Shown here one piece after another: positions 8,828 to 16,480 of a DNA stretch of 64,000 bases. Positions within the stretch are counted from its first letter, which is position 1. The number at the start of each line of letters is the position of its first letter. The DNA is taken from positions 186,001 through 250,000 of the forward strand of contig NZ_JALDAY010000015.1 of assembly GCF_022698165.1 (NCBI RefSeq). The letters are read 5' to 3'. The notes under the pieces are model-generated. The model saw nothing but the letters and a program-made list of their open reading frames with translations, was not told the DNA's origin and searched no databases. This stretch comes from Streptomyces cylindrosporus (GTDB lineage: Bacteria; Actinomycetota; Actinomycetes; Streptomycetales; Streptomycetaceae). A program made the translations under genes and the position numbers.

Positions 8828-9591
8828 GCCAGACCACCGGCAAGGGACTCACGTACCCGGAGAGTTCGGACCACACGCGCATCTGGGAATGGCTCCAGAC
8901 CCTCGCGACCAACGCCGACGCGGTCATCCCCGGCTCCGTCGACGTGCAGGTGTTCACCGCATCGGGCACGTGGACGCGGCCCTCCGGCGCGCTGTGGGTC
9001 GAGGTCCACGTCCAGGCCGCCGGCGGAGGCTCGGGGGGCGTCCCGGCGACCACCACCAACCAAGGCTCCTGCGCGGGCGGCGGCGGTGGCGGCGAGTACG
9101 CGCGCGGAGTCTTCACCGCGACGGCCGCCGGCAGCAGCCAGGCCGTCACCGTCGGCGCGGGCGGAACTGCTGCCTCAGCAGGCGCGAACAACGGCAGCGC
9201 CGGCGGCAACAGCTCCTTCGGCGCGCTGATCACCGCCGTCGGCGGAGGCGGCGGCACGGCGGGCGGCGCCGCGAGCACCGGCAACGTGTCCGTCGGCGGC
9301 GCCAACGGCGGTACCGGCGGAACCGGCGGGGACTGGCGAATCAAGGGCGGCGGCGGGGGCGCCGGCGTCGTGGTGGGCGGCTTCCCCGTGAAGTGCAATC
9401 AGGGCGGCAACGCCTTCCTCGGCCACGGCGGGCGCGCCACCGGCACCGCATCGGGCTCCGACGACGGCTTCGACGGCGACATCTACGGCGGTGGCGCCTC
9501 CGGAGCATCCAACGGCCCGTCCGGGGGCTCAGCCCAGCCGGGCTCGGCAGGCGCAGCAGGCATCGTCATCGTCTACACCTACAAGGCCTGA
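8824..9591 (+). CDS. Glycine-rich tail tip / receptor-binding protein
   Basis: TTG at 8824 overlaps the preceding TGA (TTGA) and follows GGAGGAGAAG at 8811-8820. Encodes 255 residues: an N-terminal attachment part (TYPESSDHTRIWEWLQTLA), a strand-rich segment (VQVFTASGTWTRPSGALW), then a long Gly/Ala/Ser-rich stretch to near the end, closing with GAAGIVIVYTYKA. That layout, including the terminal I-I-V-Y-T/E-Y, is typical of glycine-rich phage fibre-tip domains. Probably contacts the host surface. Confidence 0.75.
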   Translation: MSQTTGKGLTYPESSDHTRIWEWLQTLATNADAVIPGSVDVQVFTASGTWTRPSGALWVEVHVQAAGGGSGGVPATTTNQGSCAGGGGGGEYARGVFTATAAGSSQAVTVGAGGTAASAGANNGSAGGNSSFGALITAVGGGGGTAGGAASTGNVSVGGANGGTGGTGGDWRIKGGGGGAGVVVGGFPVKCNQGGNAFLGHGGRATGTASGSDDGFDGDIYGGGASGASNGPSGGSAQPGSAGAAGIVIVYTYKA

Positions 9592-9593
9592 GC

Positions 9594-10013
9594 GTGTCCA
9601 CGCCGGAAGAGGAAGAACCGGCGGCCGACTCGCCGCCTCCCTTCACGTCGGAAGCACGCGATGCCTCCGTCGTCGAGCAGTGGGACGTTCCCTCCCGCAC
9701 CTACCGCCGCTACGAGGCCGGCGCACTCGTCGTCGAGCGACCGTTCACCGACGCCGAGAACGCCTGCGCGGACCAGGCCCTCGCCGACGCCGCTCGCCGC
9801 GCCACACAGGCCGCGCTGATAGAGCGGGCCCGCGCGGACCTCGCCGCCAACCAGGCCTACCTCGACGCGGTGGCCGCGGGAACGGCCACCACCGAGGACG
9901 CCGTCGCCCAGGTCGCCGCACTGACCCGTCAGGCGCTCGGCTTCATCCGCCTGACCGTCGGATCCGACCTGCTCGACCAGGTCGACGCGCTCATCGAGAC
10001 CGCCGGAGGCTGA
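9594..10013 (+). CDS. Small tail-region protein
   Basis: 139 residues from GTG 9594, directly after the tip protein. Acidic, Pro-rich N-terminus (MSTPEEEEPAADSPPP), then EQWDVPSRTYRRYEAGALVV, then an Ala-rich helical region. No catalytic motif. It resembles short proteins found behind tail fibres that act as fibre adaptors or assembly factors, which is inference from position. Confidence 0.6.
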   Translation: MSTPEEEEPAADSPPPFTSEARDASVVEQWDVPSRTYRRYEAGALVVERPFTDAENACADQALADAARRATQAALIERARADLAANQAYLDAVAAGTATTEDAVAQVAALTRQALGFIRLTVGSDLLDQVDALIETAGG

Positions 10014-10014
10014 C

Positions 10015-10227
10015 ATGGACTTCCCCCTGTGGCTGTGGGCCATCCCGGCCGGCTCCTTCGCCGTCATGGAGGGCCTCGCCATCGCCAACCGGCGCAGCGG
10101 AGACAACGCCAGCGAACTCATCCGACGGGCCGCCGGCATCAGCCCGGCGCGCCCGTGGCGACCCCTCGGCATCGCCGCGATCGCCACCTTCTGCGTGTGG
10201 TTCGGACACCACCTGATCGGAGGCTGA
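10015..10227 (+). CDS. Small membrane protein, possible holin-like
   Basis: 70 residues with a hydrophobic N-terminal segment (FPLWLWAIPAGSFAVMEGLA) and a second at the C-terminus (PLGIAAIATFCVWFGHHLIG). Two-segment topology and place between tail and lysis genes would suit a membrane protein of late infection. Too little signal for a firm holin call. Confidence 0.5.
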   Translation: MDFPLWLWAIPAGSFAVMEGLAIANRRSGDNASELIRRAAGISPARPWRPLGIAAIATFCVWFGHHLIGG

Positions 10228-10228
10228 C

Positions 10229-11011
10229 GTGCCCCGTCCCGTCATCACGTTCCGCGGCGGCCGACGGCCCCACGACCCCGACCGCCCCCACCTCAAGGTC
10301 TCCCGCCTCCTGACCACCGATCTCCCCGCGCCACCCGCCGCGGCCGACTGGCTCAGCCCGGTGCCGGCCGACGCGTGGGGAATGCTCGGCAACGACGAGG
10401 TCGGCGACTGCACGATCGCTGGCATCGCCCACAAGCGCATCGGTGACGCGTACGCCAACCAGGGCCTGCGCCTGGACATCAGCACCGCCGACTGCCTCAA
10501 GTACTACGGCCACTTCGGCTACCGCCCGGGCGACCCGAGCACCGACAACGGGGCCGTGTGCCAGGACGTCCTCGCCTACTGGCACACGCACGGCTTCCGC
10601 GGCGAGAAGAACCTGGCGTACGCCCGGATCAACGTCGACGACCACAACGAGGTCAAGCAGGCGATCCACTTGTTCGGGCAGATCTACTGCGGCGTCACCA
10701 TCACCCAGGCCGCCGAGGACCAGTTCAACGGCGAAGAGGTGTGGTCCCTCAAGCGCTCGCCCGTCCTCGGTGGACACTGCATCACCATCGGCGCCTACGA
10801 CAGGCGGGGCCTGGACGCCGTGACGTGGGGCACCGTCCACCGGATGACCTGGCGCTGGTGGGACGTGTACGGCGACGAGGCCTGGGCCGTGTTCAACCCC
10901 TCCGACTTCGTCGACCCCAAGACCGGCCGCGACCGCGCAGGCCTCGACCTGGCCACGATGCGCGCCGACTACACCGCCCTCACCGGTCGGTCGCTCGCCG
11001 CAGGCGCCTGA
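10229..11011 (+). CDS. Papain-like cysteine peptidase of the tail region
   Basis: 260 residues. GMLGNDEVGDCTIAGIAHKR carries a candidate catalytic Cys at the start of a helix, as in papain-fold (C1/C39-like) enzymes, and VLGGHCITIGAYDRRG supplies the His. AWAVFNPSDFVDPKTG is a plausible site for the third polar residue. The GTG start lies 1 nt after the previous gene. It could process a structural protein, cut host wall peptides or act in the lysogen. Family by motif reading, role unknown. Confidence 0.65.
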   Translation: MPRPVITFRGGRRPHDPDRPHLKVSRLLTTDLPAPPAAADWLSPVPADAWGMLGNDEVGDCTIAGIAHKRIGDAYANQGLRLDISTADCLKYYGHFGYRPGDPSTDNGAVCQDVLAYWHTHGFRGEKNLAYARINVDDHNEVKQAIHLFGQIYCGVTITQAAEDQFNGEEVWSLKRSPVLGGHCITIGAYDRRGLDAVTWGTVHRMTWRWWDVYGDEAWAVFNPSDFVDPKTGRDRAGLDLATMRADYTALTGRSLAAGA

Positions 11012-11023
11012 GAGGAGACGCTC

Positions 11024-11332
11024 GTGCCATCCGTTGACCGGAGCAAGCCCCCGACCGACTGGCCGGGGCTGGAAACAGCTGGCCTCACCCAGCTCACCGA
11101 GGACCTCTACTACGGCTGGCTCGAGGACGAGGCCAACCCGATGTTCTGGCACCGGTGCGCTGCTCTGGCCGGCGTTCCCGAGGACCGCACGGTGAGCGGG
11201 CAGTGGGTGGGAGCGGGAACGCACAAGCACACCCTCGTCTCCCGCGAGCCCCTACACATGGAGCCGAGCCTCCTGTGGCGCTGCTGCAACATGCACGGCT
11301 TCGTCCGCAACGGGGTGTGGATCCCCGCCTGA
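11024..11332 (+). CDS. Hypothetical phage protein, Cys/His-containing
   Basis: 102 residues from GTG 11024, preceded by GAGAGGAGACGCTC. Contains WHRCAALAGVPEDRTVSGQW and LLWRCCNMHGFVRNGVWIPA. Two Cys and three His could bind a metal, though no standard zinc knuckle is present. Part of the rightward late operon. Function unknown. Confidence 0.55.
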   Translation: MPSVDRSKPPTDWPGLETAGLTQLTEDLYYGWLEDEANPMFWHRCAALAGVPEDRTVSGQWVGAGTHKHTLVSREPLHMEPSLLWRCCNMHGFVRNGVWIPA

Positions 11333-11350
11333 CCATCGAAGGAGGCTTCC

Positions 11351-11737
11351 GTGTCCCAGCCACCGCCCGGCAATCTGCGGCTCCTGTGCTGCCACTGCCG
11401 GAAAATTACCGAGGTGGATCCCGAAGGGGAGCCGCTTCGCGCCTGCCCGCACTGCGGCTCCACAGCCATCCCGGCGGACGCCGACGACACGGCGACCGTG
11501 ACGCTGACCAAGCACGAGCTGCGGATCCTCGGCATCTGGGCGAGCAACTACGCCGAGGGCATCAAGAACAGTCCCGGCTGCGAGGACAGCCCGAAGGTCA
11601 TCTACGGGATCCTTGACCACCTCGGCACGCAGACCGATGTCGCCCTGTCCATGCGTCAGGAGATGGCCGACGTACGGGCAGCCTTCCCCGAATCCAAGGT
11701 CACCGTCTACCGCAATGGCGAGGAGACCGATCTGTGA
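11351..11737 (+). CDS. Zinc-ribbon protein
   Basis: 128 residues. The N-terminus has two CxxC pairs (LLCCHCRKI and ACPHCGSTAIP) forming a zinc ribbon. The rest is helical (LTKHELRILGIWASNYAEGI). GTG start after GGAGGCTTCC. It overlaps the next gene by 4 bp. Function unknown. Confidence 0.6.
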   Translation: MSQPPPGNLRLLCCHCRKITEVDPEGEPLRACPHCGSTAIPADADDTATVTLTKHELRILGIWASNYAEGIKNSPGCEDSPKVIYGILDHLGTQTDVALSMRQEMADVRAAFPESKVTVYRNGEETDL

Positions 11738-11961
11738 TGGCCCGCCATGACCCGACCGAGCTCGCGAAGGCCGCGTACGCCGCGTACGGCGGCGCGACCG
11801 GTGGCAAGAACTACCGCGGCGAACCCATGCCCGCCTGGGATGACCTAGGCACTCAGATCCAGACCGCGTGGGAGGTCGCTGCGGAGGCGACCGCCCGCAT
11901 GGTACTCGGCCTCACCCGCCGCGCTGACGGCCAGTCGGAGAGGAAGGGTGCAGCGCGATGA
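11734..11961 (+). CDS. Small hypothetical phage protein
   Basis: 75 residues, start GTG inside the stop of the zinc-ribbon gene, and end overlapping the lysozyme start by 4 bp. Includes YAAYGGATGGKNYRGEPMPA and WDDLGTQIQTAWEVAAEATA, a compact helical protein like many small phage proteins. No function can be assigned. Confidence 0.6.
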   Translation: MMARHDPTELAKAAYAAYGGATGGKNYRGEPMPAWDDLGTQIQTAWEVAAEATARMVLGLTRRADGQSERKGAAR

Positions 11962-12845
11962 CGATCAAGGGCATCGACGTCTCGAACTACCAGAGCGCGA
12001 CGTACGACCTGACGGGATGCGACTTCGTGTTCGTCAAGGCGACGGAGGGCGTCTCGTACGTCAACCCCAAGCACGCCGACCAGGTGGCCCGCGCCCGTGC
12101 GAACGGCCGCGTCGTCGGCCACTACCACTACCTGCGCGCCACTTCGTCGTTGGCCGCGCAGATGGACTACTTCCTCGCGCACGCAGCGCCGCGCGCCGGC
12201 GAGCTGATGGCCGTCGACTGGGAAGAAGCAGGCGTCTCCTGCGCGGAGAAGGACTCCGCGATCAAGTACCTGCGGAGCAAGGCCGGCGGACGGAAGGTCC
12301 TCCTGTACTGCTCCCAGTCCTACTGGACCGGGCGGGACACCACCTCCTACGCAGGAGACGGCCTGTGGATCGCTCAGTACAACGGCAAGCCCGGCCAGCC
12401 GAGCATCCAGGCGAAGTGGGTGATCCACCAGTACACGTCCACACCGCTGGACACCAACGTCGCGGCGTTCTCCAGCCGCGCCGAGATGGCCGCGTGGGCG
12501 GCCGGAGAGGACCAGGACATGGCCCTGACCAAGGACGACGTCGAGACGCTGGCCGGGACGGACGGAGTCTTCTTGGCCCCGAAGGACGCGGCGGACTACT
12601 CCGACGACGAGTCGAGCCCTGACCACTACTGGTCGTTCGGCTCGCACGTCAACGACAACACGACCCGGATCAGGCGCGTGGACAAGGCAGTTGCCGCGCT
12701 CACCGCTCAGGTAGCCGCGCTCACCGCCACGATCGGAACGCTCGCCCAGGGCGGCGCTCTCACCGCGGCCGAGGTCCAGGCCGCCGCCGAGGCCGGCGCG
12801 AAGGCCGCCCTCGAACAGCTCGGCGCGAAGCTCCAGGAGGACTGA
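11958..12845 (+). CDS. Endolysin, GH25 lysozyme
   Basis: 295 residues. The GH25 N-acetylmuramidase domain covers residues about 1-185: GIDVSNYQ (catalytic Asp region), FVFVKATEG, GHYHYLRA, LMAVDWEEAG (Asp/Glu pair), LWIAQYNGKPGQPSIQAKW. It cleaves the beta-1,4 MurNAc-GlcNAc bond. The C-terminal part (about 190-295) ends in an Ala-rich coiled region (AVAALTAQVAALTATIGTLA) that may be a multimerisation or wall-binding segment. Followed at once by two holin-like genes. Confidence 0.93.
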   Translation: MTIKGIDVSNYQSATYDLTGCDFVFVKATEGVSYVNPKHADQVARARANGRVVGHYHYLRATSSLAAQMDYFLAHAAPRAGELMAVDWEEAGVSCAEKDSAIKYLRSKAGGRKVLLYCSQSYWTGRDTTSYAGDGLWIAQYNGKPGQPSIQAKWVIHQYTSTPLDTNVAAFSSRAEMAAWAAGEDQDMALTKDDVETLAGTDGVFLAPKDAADYSDDESSPDHYWSFGSHVNDNTTRIRRVDKAVAALTAQVAALTATIGTLAQGGALTAAEVQAAAEAGAKAALEQLGAKLQED

Positions 12846-12848
12846 GCC

Positions 12849-13034
12849 ATGAAGGTCTCGCGCATGTGGAAGGCCATCGTGGGCGGCGCAGCCGCCGCAA
12901 CCGCAGCGGCAGGCACCGCCGTCCAGGACGGCGCACTGACGACCGCTGAAGTCGTCACCATCGTGCTCGCGGCCGTCGGCGGACTCGGCATCGTCTGGAA
13001 GGTGCCGAACCGGGGGACCAAGGACTCGGCATGA
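12849..13034 (+). CDS. Holin-like membrane protein
   Basis: 61 residues with two hydrophobic segments, AIVGGAAAATAAAGTAV and VVTIVLAAVGGLGIVW, and a charged C-terminus (NRGTKDSA). Directly behind the endolysin and overlapping the next gene by 4 bp. Size, topology and position fit a holin that permeabilises the membrane for the lysozyme. Confidence 0.75.
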   Translation: MKVSRMWKAIVGGAAAATAAAGTAVQDGALTTAEVVTIVLAAVGGLGIVWKVPNRGTKDSA

Positions 13035-13348
13035 CCGCGGCCCCGGACCCGACGACGAACGTCGCTGTTGAGCTGGCTCAGCTACGAGGGGAGATCAACA
13101 CGGGTCTGGAGAACATCAAGGGCACGCTCGGCATCCTCGTCGAACGCACGTCGCGGACCGACGCCGACGTCCGGCAGCTCCGCAGCGACATGGACGACGA
13201 ACTCAAGAAGATCCGCGAGGACGAGCTGAAGCCGCTGCGCGCGGAGATCGAGGCACTGAAGCAGAGCCGTTGGCCGCTGGCACAGATCGGCGCCCTCACC
13301 GCGGTTGCCGGTGTGGTCGCCGCGGTCATCGCGATCTTCGTCAGCTGA
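13031..13348 (+). CDS. Second holin-like protein, C-tail anchored
   Basis: 105 residues: an extended coiled-coil (VRQLRSDMDDELKKIREDEL) followed by a single C-terminal membrane segment (LAQIGALTAVAGVVAAVIAI). This matches DUF2746-type actinophage lysis proteins. Last gene of the late operon, with a strong terminator 42 bp downstream. Confidence 0.65.
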   Translation: MTAAPDPTTNVAVELAQLRGEINTGLENIKGTLGILVERTSRTDADVRQLRSDMDDELKKIREDELKPLRAEIEALKQSRWPLAQIGALTAVAGVVAAVIAIFVS

Positions 13349-13389
13349 CCCTGGCCTGACCTCTACAGACGCTACAGATCGTCTACTGA

Positions 13390-13415
13390 GCCCCGCCGCC
13401 CTCGGGCGGCGGGGC
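13390..13415 (+). terminator. Terminator of the late operon
   Basis: GCCCCGCCGCCC and its complement flank a minimal loop, giving a roughly 11-bp GC stem followed by TTCGTC. It sits between the last lysis gene and a convergent small gene, so it may serve both directions. Confidence 0.75.
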
Positions 13416-13434
13416 CTTCGTCGTGTCTGGGGCC

Positions 13435-13650
13435 TCAGCGCTTCCACTCGTCCGGGCCGCCGCCCCGCCACTCGATCAACTTCGAGGTGATCACGTCGAT
13501 GCGGTCCCAGTCCTCCAGGCCTGCCCGGCGCAGGAACTCCACGATGTCCCGTACCCGGAACGCGCGGCCCAGGATCACCCCGTCGATACGGACCCGACGG
13601 CCGCCGTCCTCGTCAGGCGGGTACACGATCACTGGGCGGTCCATGGCCAT
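13435..13650 (-). CDS. Small cassette protein A1 (paralogue at 51.9 kb)
   Basis: 71 residues, ending PDEWKR. Core: GGRRVRIDGVILGRAFRVRD then VEFLRRAGLEDWD then EWRGGGPDEW. The gene at 51936-52160 on the minus strand has the same pattern (RRVRVDGEILGLA, FLRRAGLE, DWRGVGPERW), so both elements carry this family in the same orientation beside related neighbours. Start at ATG 13650, with 13644 as alternative. No known domain. Confidence 0.6.
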   Translation of the reverse strand: MAMDRPVIVYPPDEDGGRRVRIDGVILGRAFRVRDIVEFLRRAGLEDWDRIDVITSKLIEWRGGGPDEWKR

Positions 13651-13691
13651 GGCTCCAGCGTGGAGCCGACGCTGGAGCCCCGCATGTCGAC

Positions 13692-13727
13692 TTGTCCAGT
13701 AATTCGAACACGCGCTCTAATCTAGGC
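13692..13727 (+). promoter_or_regulatory. Promoter with SOS-like half box, leaderless start
   Basis: TTGTCC at 13692-13697 and TCTAAT at 13715-13720 are 17 bp apart, and the ATG of the next gene is 7 bp after the -10, so the transcript is probably leaderless. TCGAAC at 13702-13707, then four bases and GCTCTA, resembles an imperfect actinobacterial LexA box (TCGAAC-n4-GTTCGA). It overlaps the spacer, a position suited to repression. Confidence 0.5.
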
Positions 13728-13949
13728 ATGGTCCGCAACAAGGTCGACTACCTCACGGACGTACAGGCCCGCCTCCTGCGCGTGATCCGCGAGCGCATCA
13801 CCGAAGACGGAGAGGCCCCGACGGTCAAGGAACTCTGCGCCGCAGCGGGCATGAGCGTCGGCGGCGTCCACTACCAGCTCGGCGAGCTGGAGGCGAAGCA
13901 CGCGATCATTCGCGATCGCCGCCGGGCGCGAGGAATCAGGCTGACATGA
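13728..13949 (+). CDS. LexA-like DNA-binding domain protein without peptidase
   Basis: 73 residues, MVRNKVDYLTDVQARLL onward. LTDVQARLLRVIRERI, then PTVKELCAAAGMSVGGVHYQ, then RRARGIRLT line up with the winged-helix N-terminal domain of LexA (LT-Rq---v---I, G--PT--Eia---G, ----rGI-L). The Ser/Lys autoprotease domain of LexA is absent. It could bind LexA-type boxes, including the one in its own promoter, without RecA-triggered cleavage. A longer start at 13692 would read through the promoter and is less likely. Confidence 0.7.
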   Translation: MVRNKVDYLTDVQARLLRVIRERITEDGEAPTVKELCAAAGMSVGGVHYQLGELEAKHAIIRDRRRARGIRLT

Positions 13950-14140
13950 GCCCGGAGCGCTTCCACCTCACGCTGGCGACCGGCGACCGCCCCACCATGC
14001 ATGGCTGGTGGGGCCGCGAGGAAACCGCCCGCGGCAAGTTCGATTCGTGGGTGGGCACCTGGGGGACGCCCGGGGCGCGCGTCAGCCTCGTGGACGAGGA
14101 GAACGGCAGCCTGTTGACGGCCTGGCCCGACGAGTCGTAG
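13946..14140 (+). CDS. Small cassette protein A2 (paralogue at 52.6 kb)
   Basis: 64 residues, overlapping the LexA-like gene by 4 bp. ERFHLTLATGDRPTMHGWW, then ETARGKFDSWVGTWGTPGAR, then VSLVDEENGSLLTAWPDES. The C-terminal third of the protein at 52595-53158 follows the same outline (ITISAPGQPTLDGVA, ETARERFAARV, GTPGVRIVLVD, VWPDQP). Function unknown. Confidence 0.6.
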   Translation: MSPERFHLTLATGDRPTMHGWWGREETARGKFDSWVGTWGTPGARVSLVDEENGSLLTAWPDES

Positions 14141-14161
14141 TGGGCTGGCATGCTGGGCGCC

Positions 14162-14293
14162 ATGATCGAAGATCACGCCTCCGTAGAGTCACCCGTCGAG
14201 ACGAGCGAGCCCATCGCCGAGGAGTACGACGACCCCGGCTTCGCGCCCGACTGGGCGCCGGAGGCTGGCGAGTACCGGATCTCCACCCGCTGA
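14162..14293 (+). CDS. Very small acidic protein
   Basis: 43 residues (MIEDHASVESPVETSEPIAE, then YDDPGFAPDWAPEAGEYRIS). Strongly acidic, no Cys or membrane segment. Starts 21 bp after the previous gene. No clear ribosome site, so it may be leaderless or not expressed. Confidence 0.35.
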   Translation: MIEDHASVESPVETSEPIAEEYDDPGFAPDWAPEAGEYRISTR

Positions 14294-14299
14294 AGGCGA

Positions 14300-14569
14300 T
14301 CAGCCAGCAGCGGGCTCGGGGTGCCGTACTGCCTTCTTCACCTCGGCCTCGACCACGCTACGCGGCTTGCCCTCGTTCTTCGCGTACTCGGTGACCGCGG
14401 CCTGGGCGATGGCGGCGAGGTCGCGCCAGGCCATCCACGCTTCGCCGTATGCCTCAGCCTGCTGCTCGCCCTGTTCGTTCTTGTCCCGCAGTGCCAGGAC
14501 CTGAGCGTGCGCGTCGTCGGCTGCGCGCTGCCTGGTCACGAGATCTTCGAAGGTGTGTGCCACGTGCAT
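14300..14569 (-). CDS. Small cassette protein A3, helical (paralogue at 53.2 kb)
   Basis: 89 residues with a long helix and the closing block AAIAQAAVTEYAKNEGK then VEAEVKKAVRHPEPAAG. The minus-strand gene at 53162-53407 ends AAVTEYAARDGVTMSRYEV then EQAVKKAVRHPASAG. Both starts follow TAGGATCC directly before the start codon, so similarity extends into the ribosome site. Function unknown. Confidence 0.65.
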   Translation of the reverse strand: MHVAHTFEDLVTRQRAADDAHAQVLALRDKNEQGEQQAEAYGEAWMAWRDLAAIAQAAVTEYAKNEGKPRSVVEAEVKKAVRHPEPAAG

Positions 14570-14651
14570 GGATCCTACGGGGGCGGTGCCGAGGTCTGGG
14601 GGAGCGGGCCGCAGGGCGGCGGGTAGCTCCCTTCACAGCGCCCTCGGTTCC

Positions 14652-15095
14652 CTACAGGGCGGCGCGGTAGAAGACCTTGCCCTGGTCGGGGTCGACGCCC
14701 AAGGCCTTGTAGAAGTCGAGCGCCGGAGGATTGTCGGCGTCCGCGTGCCACTCCAGGCGCGAGCAACCAGCCGTGCGGCCGGCCTCGCGGACGGCGTCCA
14801 TAAGCTGTCCAGCGACTCCCTTGCGCCGGTGCGCCTCGCGCACGTACAGCTCCTTGAGGAAGATCGAGGTGTCGGCGCCGGCGGCGGGCCACAGAAAGCT
14901 GTAGGAGGCGAAGCCCAGGACGTCGCCGCCGTCGCGGGCGATGAGTGTCGTGGCGACGGGCTGCGGGCCGAAGAGCGCCGCGCGGATCTGTTCCGGATCA
15001 GCCGGAGCGTCGGTGCCGCCGTAGTAGGCCTCGACCTCCCCGAGAAGCTGAGACAGGATCTCGACGTCTGCCTCAGTCGCCTTCTCGATCGTCAC
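14652..15095 (-). CDS. GNAT-family acetyltransferase
   Basis: 147 residues from GTG 15095 (ribosome site GAGAGGGG). GNAT landmarks: VTIEKATEADVEILSQLL (beta1), LGFASYSFLW (beta4), FLKELYVREAHRRKGVAGQL (motif A, Q/RxxGxG/A acetyl-CoA loop as RRKGVA), LEWHADADNPPALDFYKALG (motif B). Transfers an acetyl group from acetyl-CoA to an amine; substrate unknown. It overlaps the end of the upstream XRE regulator by 23 bp, so the two form one transcript. Confidence 0.85.
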   Translation of the reverse strand: MTIEKATEADVEILSQLLGEVEAYYGGTDAPADPEQIRAALFGPQPVATTLIARDGGDVLGFASYSFLWPAAGADTSIFLKELYVREAHRRKGVAGQLMDAVREAGRTAGCSRLEWHADADNPPALDFYKALGVDPDQGKVFYRAAL

Positions 15096-16269
15096 TGCTA
15101 CCCCTCTCGCCAGCGGGCAGCGCCAACACCTCGCGCAGTACCCGCACTTCCGATACGGCTCGTGCCTGGGGCACCTTAGCCGCAACCTCACGGGCCCGAT
15201 AGATGATCAGTGAGGAGCGGTGTTGCTCCGGCAGGTCGACGATCGTCTGTGTGGCGTGGACTGCGGCGCCGGCCGGGTCCCCGTCCAGGGCGAGGCACAT
15301 CGCACGGTCGAGACCGATCAGCGCGATGTCCGTATGGTCGGAGGCGGGATACAGCTCAAGGGCGCGTTCATGCTCGGTGGCTGCGCGGGATGTCTCGCCC
15401 AGGTGCGTCCATGCGTTTCCAGAGTGGAATCGCAACTGGCTCTCGCTGTAGCCGAACGCTGACCCGATCTGCTCGCCCTCGGGAAGCCGGCCGAGCGCCG
15501 CTTCGGCGGTGGCGAGGGCGTGTGCCGTCTGCTCGCGGGCTCCGAGGATGGCGTGTGCCCGTGCTTCCAGCGGCGCGGCCAGGGCCGGTCCGACGCATGG
15601 GAGGCCGCCGGCGAGGTGCTGTGCTCGGGAGGCCAGGTCGACGGCCCCGAAGAGGTCTCCGCCGTAGTACAGCTGGTAGGCCTCCTGGGCGTAGATCCAA
15701 CTCATGGTGGCCCGGTCGTCCGCAGCGGCGGCCGCCGCGCGCCCGGTGCGCCACCAGGCGCGGGATCGGTCGTCGCCGAGCTTGAGGAGAGTGAGGGCCA
15801 TCAGTCCGGCGAGCCGGGCCGCCGTGATGGTGAGCTTCTTGTGCGTGGCGGCCGGGTGCCGGTGTGTGAGAACGAGCCGCAGATCCTGGAAGTCTGAGAC
15901 CAGTTCACCCAGTAGTTCGCCCTCGGCCCGGTAGCGGGTGGCGCGGCCGTGGCGTTCGACGGTGTACGCCCACTCATCGAGTGCCGCATCTGTCATCGGA
16001 CCGGCAGCCAGAGACTCGGTGAGCCCCCGCTGGAGTGCGTCGACCTGGTCCAGGACGGATGAGCCCGGGCGGCGCTCGGCGAGCGCGATCAGCTCCCCGT
16101 CTGCCCCGAGAGCCCGGTCCAGCGTGGCAGCCATCTCGGCGGTAGGTAAGCGCCGTCCGGACTCCAGGTCGGAGACGTGGGTCTTGCCGCAGGAAGCCAG
16201 CGCCGCGACATCCCGTACAGATCTGCTGCCACGCAGGCGCCGTAACGCCTGGCCGAAGGTCTCGCTCAT
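15073..16269 (-). CDS. XRE-family regulator with helical repeat domain
   Basis: 398 residues. N-terminal XRE helix-turn-helix at about 5-60 (FGQALRRLRGSRSVRDVAAL, then CGKTHVSDLESGRRLPTAEM). The rest is TPR-like (WWRTGRAAAAAADDRATMSW, EHERALELYPASDHTDIALI). This architecture is common in Streptomyces regulators placed next to natural-product genes. ATG at 16269. Probably acts on the heptamer array at 16281-16328 between it and the divergent DUF6415/peptide genes. Confidence 0.8.
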   Translation of the reverse strand: MSETFGQALRRLRGSRSVRDVAALASCGKTHVSDLESGRRLPTAEMAATLDRALGADGELIALAERRPGSSVLDQVDALQRGLTESLAAGPMTDAALDEWAYTVERHGRATRYRAEGELLGELVSDFQDLRLVLTHRHPAATHKKLTITAARLAGLMALTLLKLGDDRSRAWWRTGRAAAAAADDRATMSWIYAQEAYQLYYGGDLFGAVDLASRAQHLAGGLPCVGPALAAPLEARAHAILGAREQTAHALATAEAALGRLPEGEQIGSAFGYSESQLRFHSGNAWTHLGETSRAATEHERALELYPASDHTDIALIGLDRAMCLALDGDPAGAAVHATQTIVDLPEQHRSSLIIYRAREVAAKVPQARAVSEVRVLREVLALPAGERGSSDDREGD

Positions 16270-16280
16270 CACCAGTCCTC

Positions 16281-16328
16281 TGTCCGCGCTGTCCGCGGTG
16301 TCCGCAGGCTTGCGGACGGTTGCGGACA
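16281..16328. promoter_or_regulatory. Phased heptamer operator array
   Basis: TGTCCGC occurs at 16281, 16290 and 16299, and its complement GCGGACA or GCGGAC at about 16312 and 16322. The copies are 9-10 bp apart, one helical turn, with an inverted TGTCCGCA/TGCGGACA pair. It lies just upstream of the XRE gene start and facing the divergent genes, a good candidate binding site for that regulator. Confidence 0.55.
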
Positions 16329-16480
16329 CGCAGGTTCTGGTCCTGACGATCCGCACAGGAAACGCTACTCACAAGAGCTGGCATCGTCAGCGAATTGGAC
16401 ATTGGCCCTAAGTCGAACCCGGCGACCGCGCGAACGGCCCCGGGAGTGGCCAACGCTCAATGCAGAAAGGGAGCGTCGAC

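Noticed and set aside
10139..11230. A 363-residue minus-strand frame over the tail-region genes
   Set aside because: Antisense to the cysteine peptidase and its neighbours, with no plausible start site or domain; the plus-strand genes are better supported.
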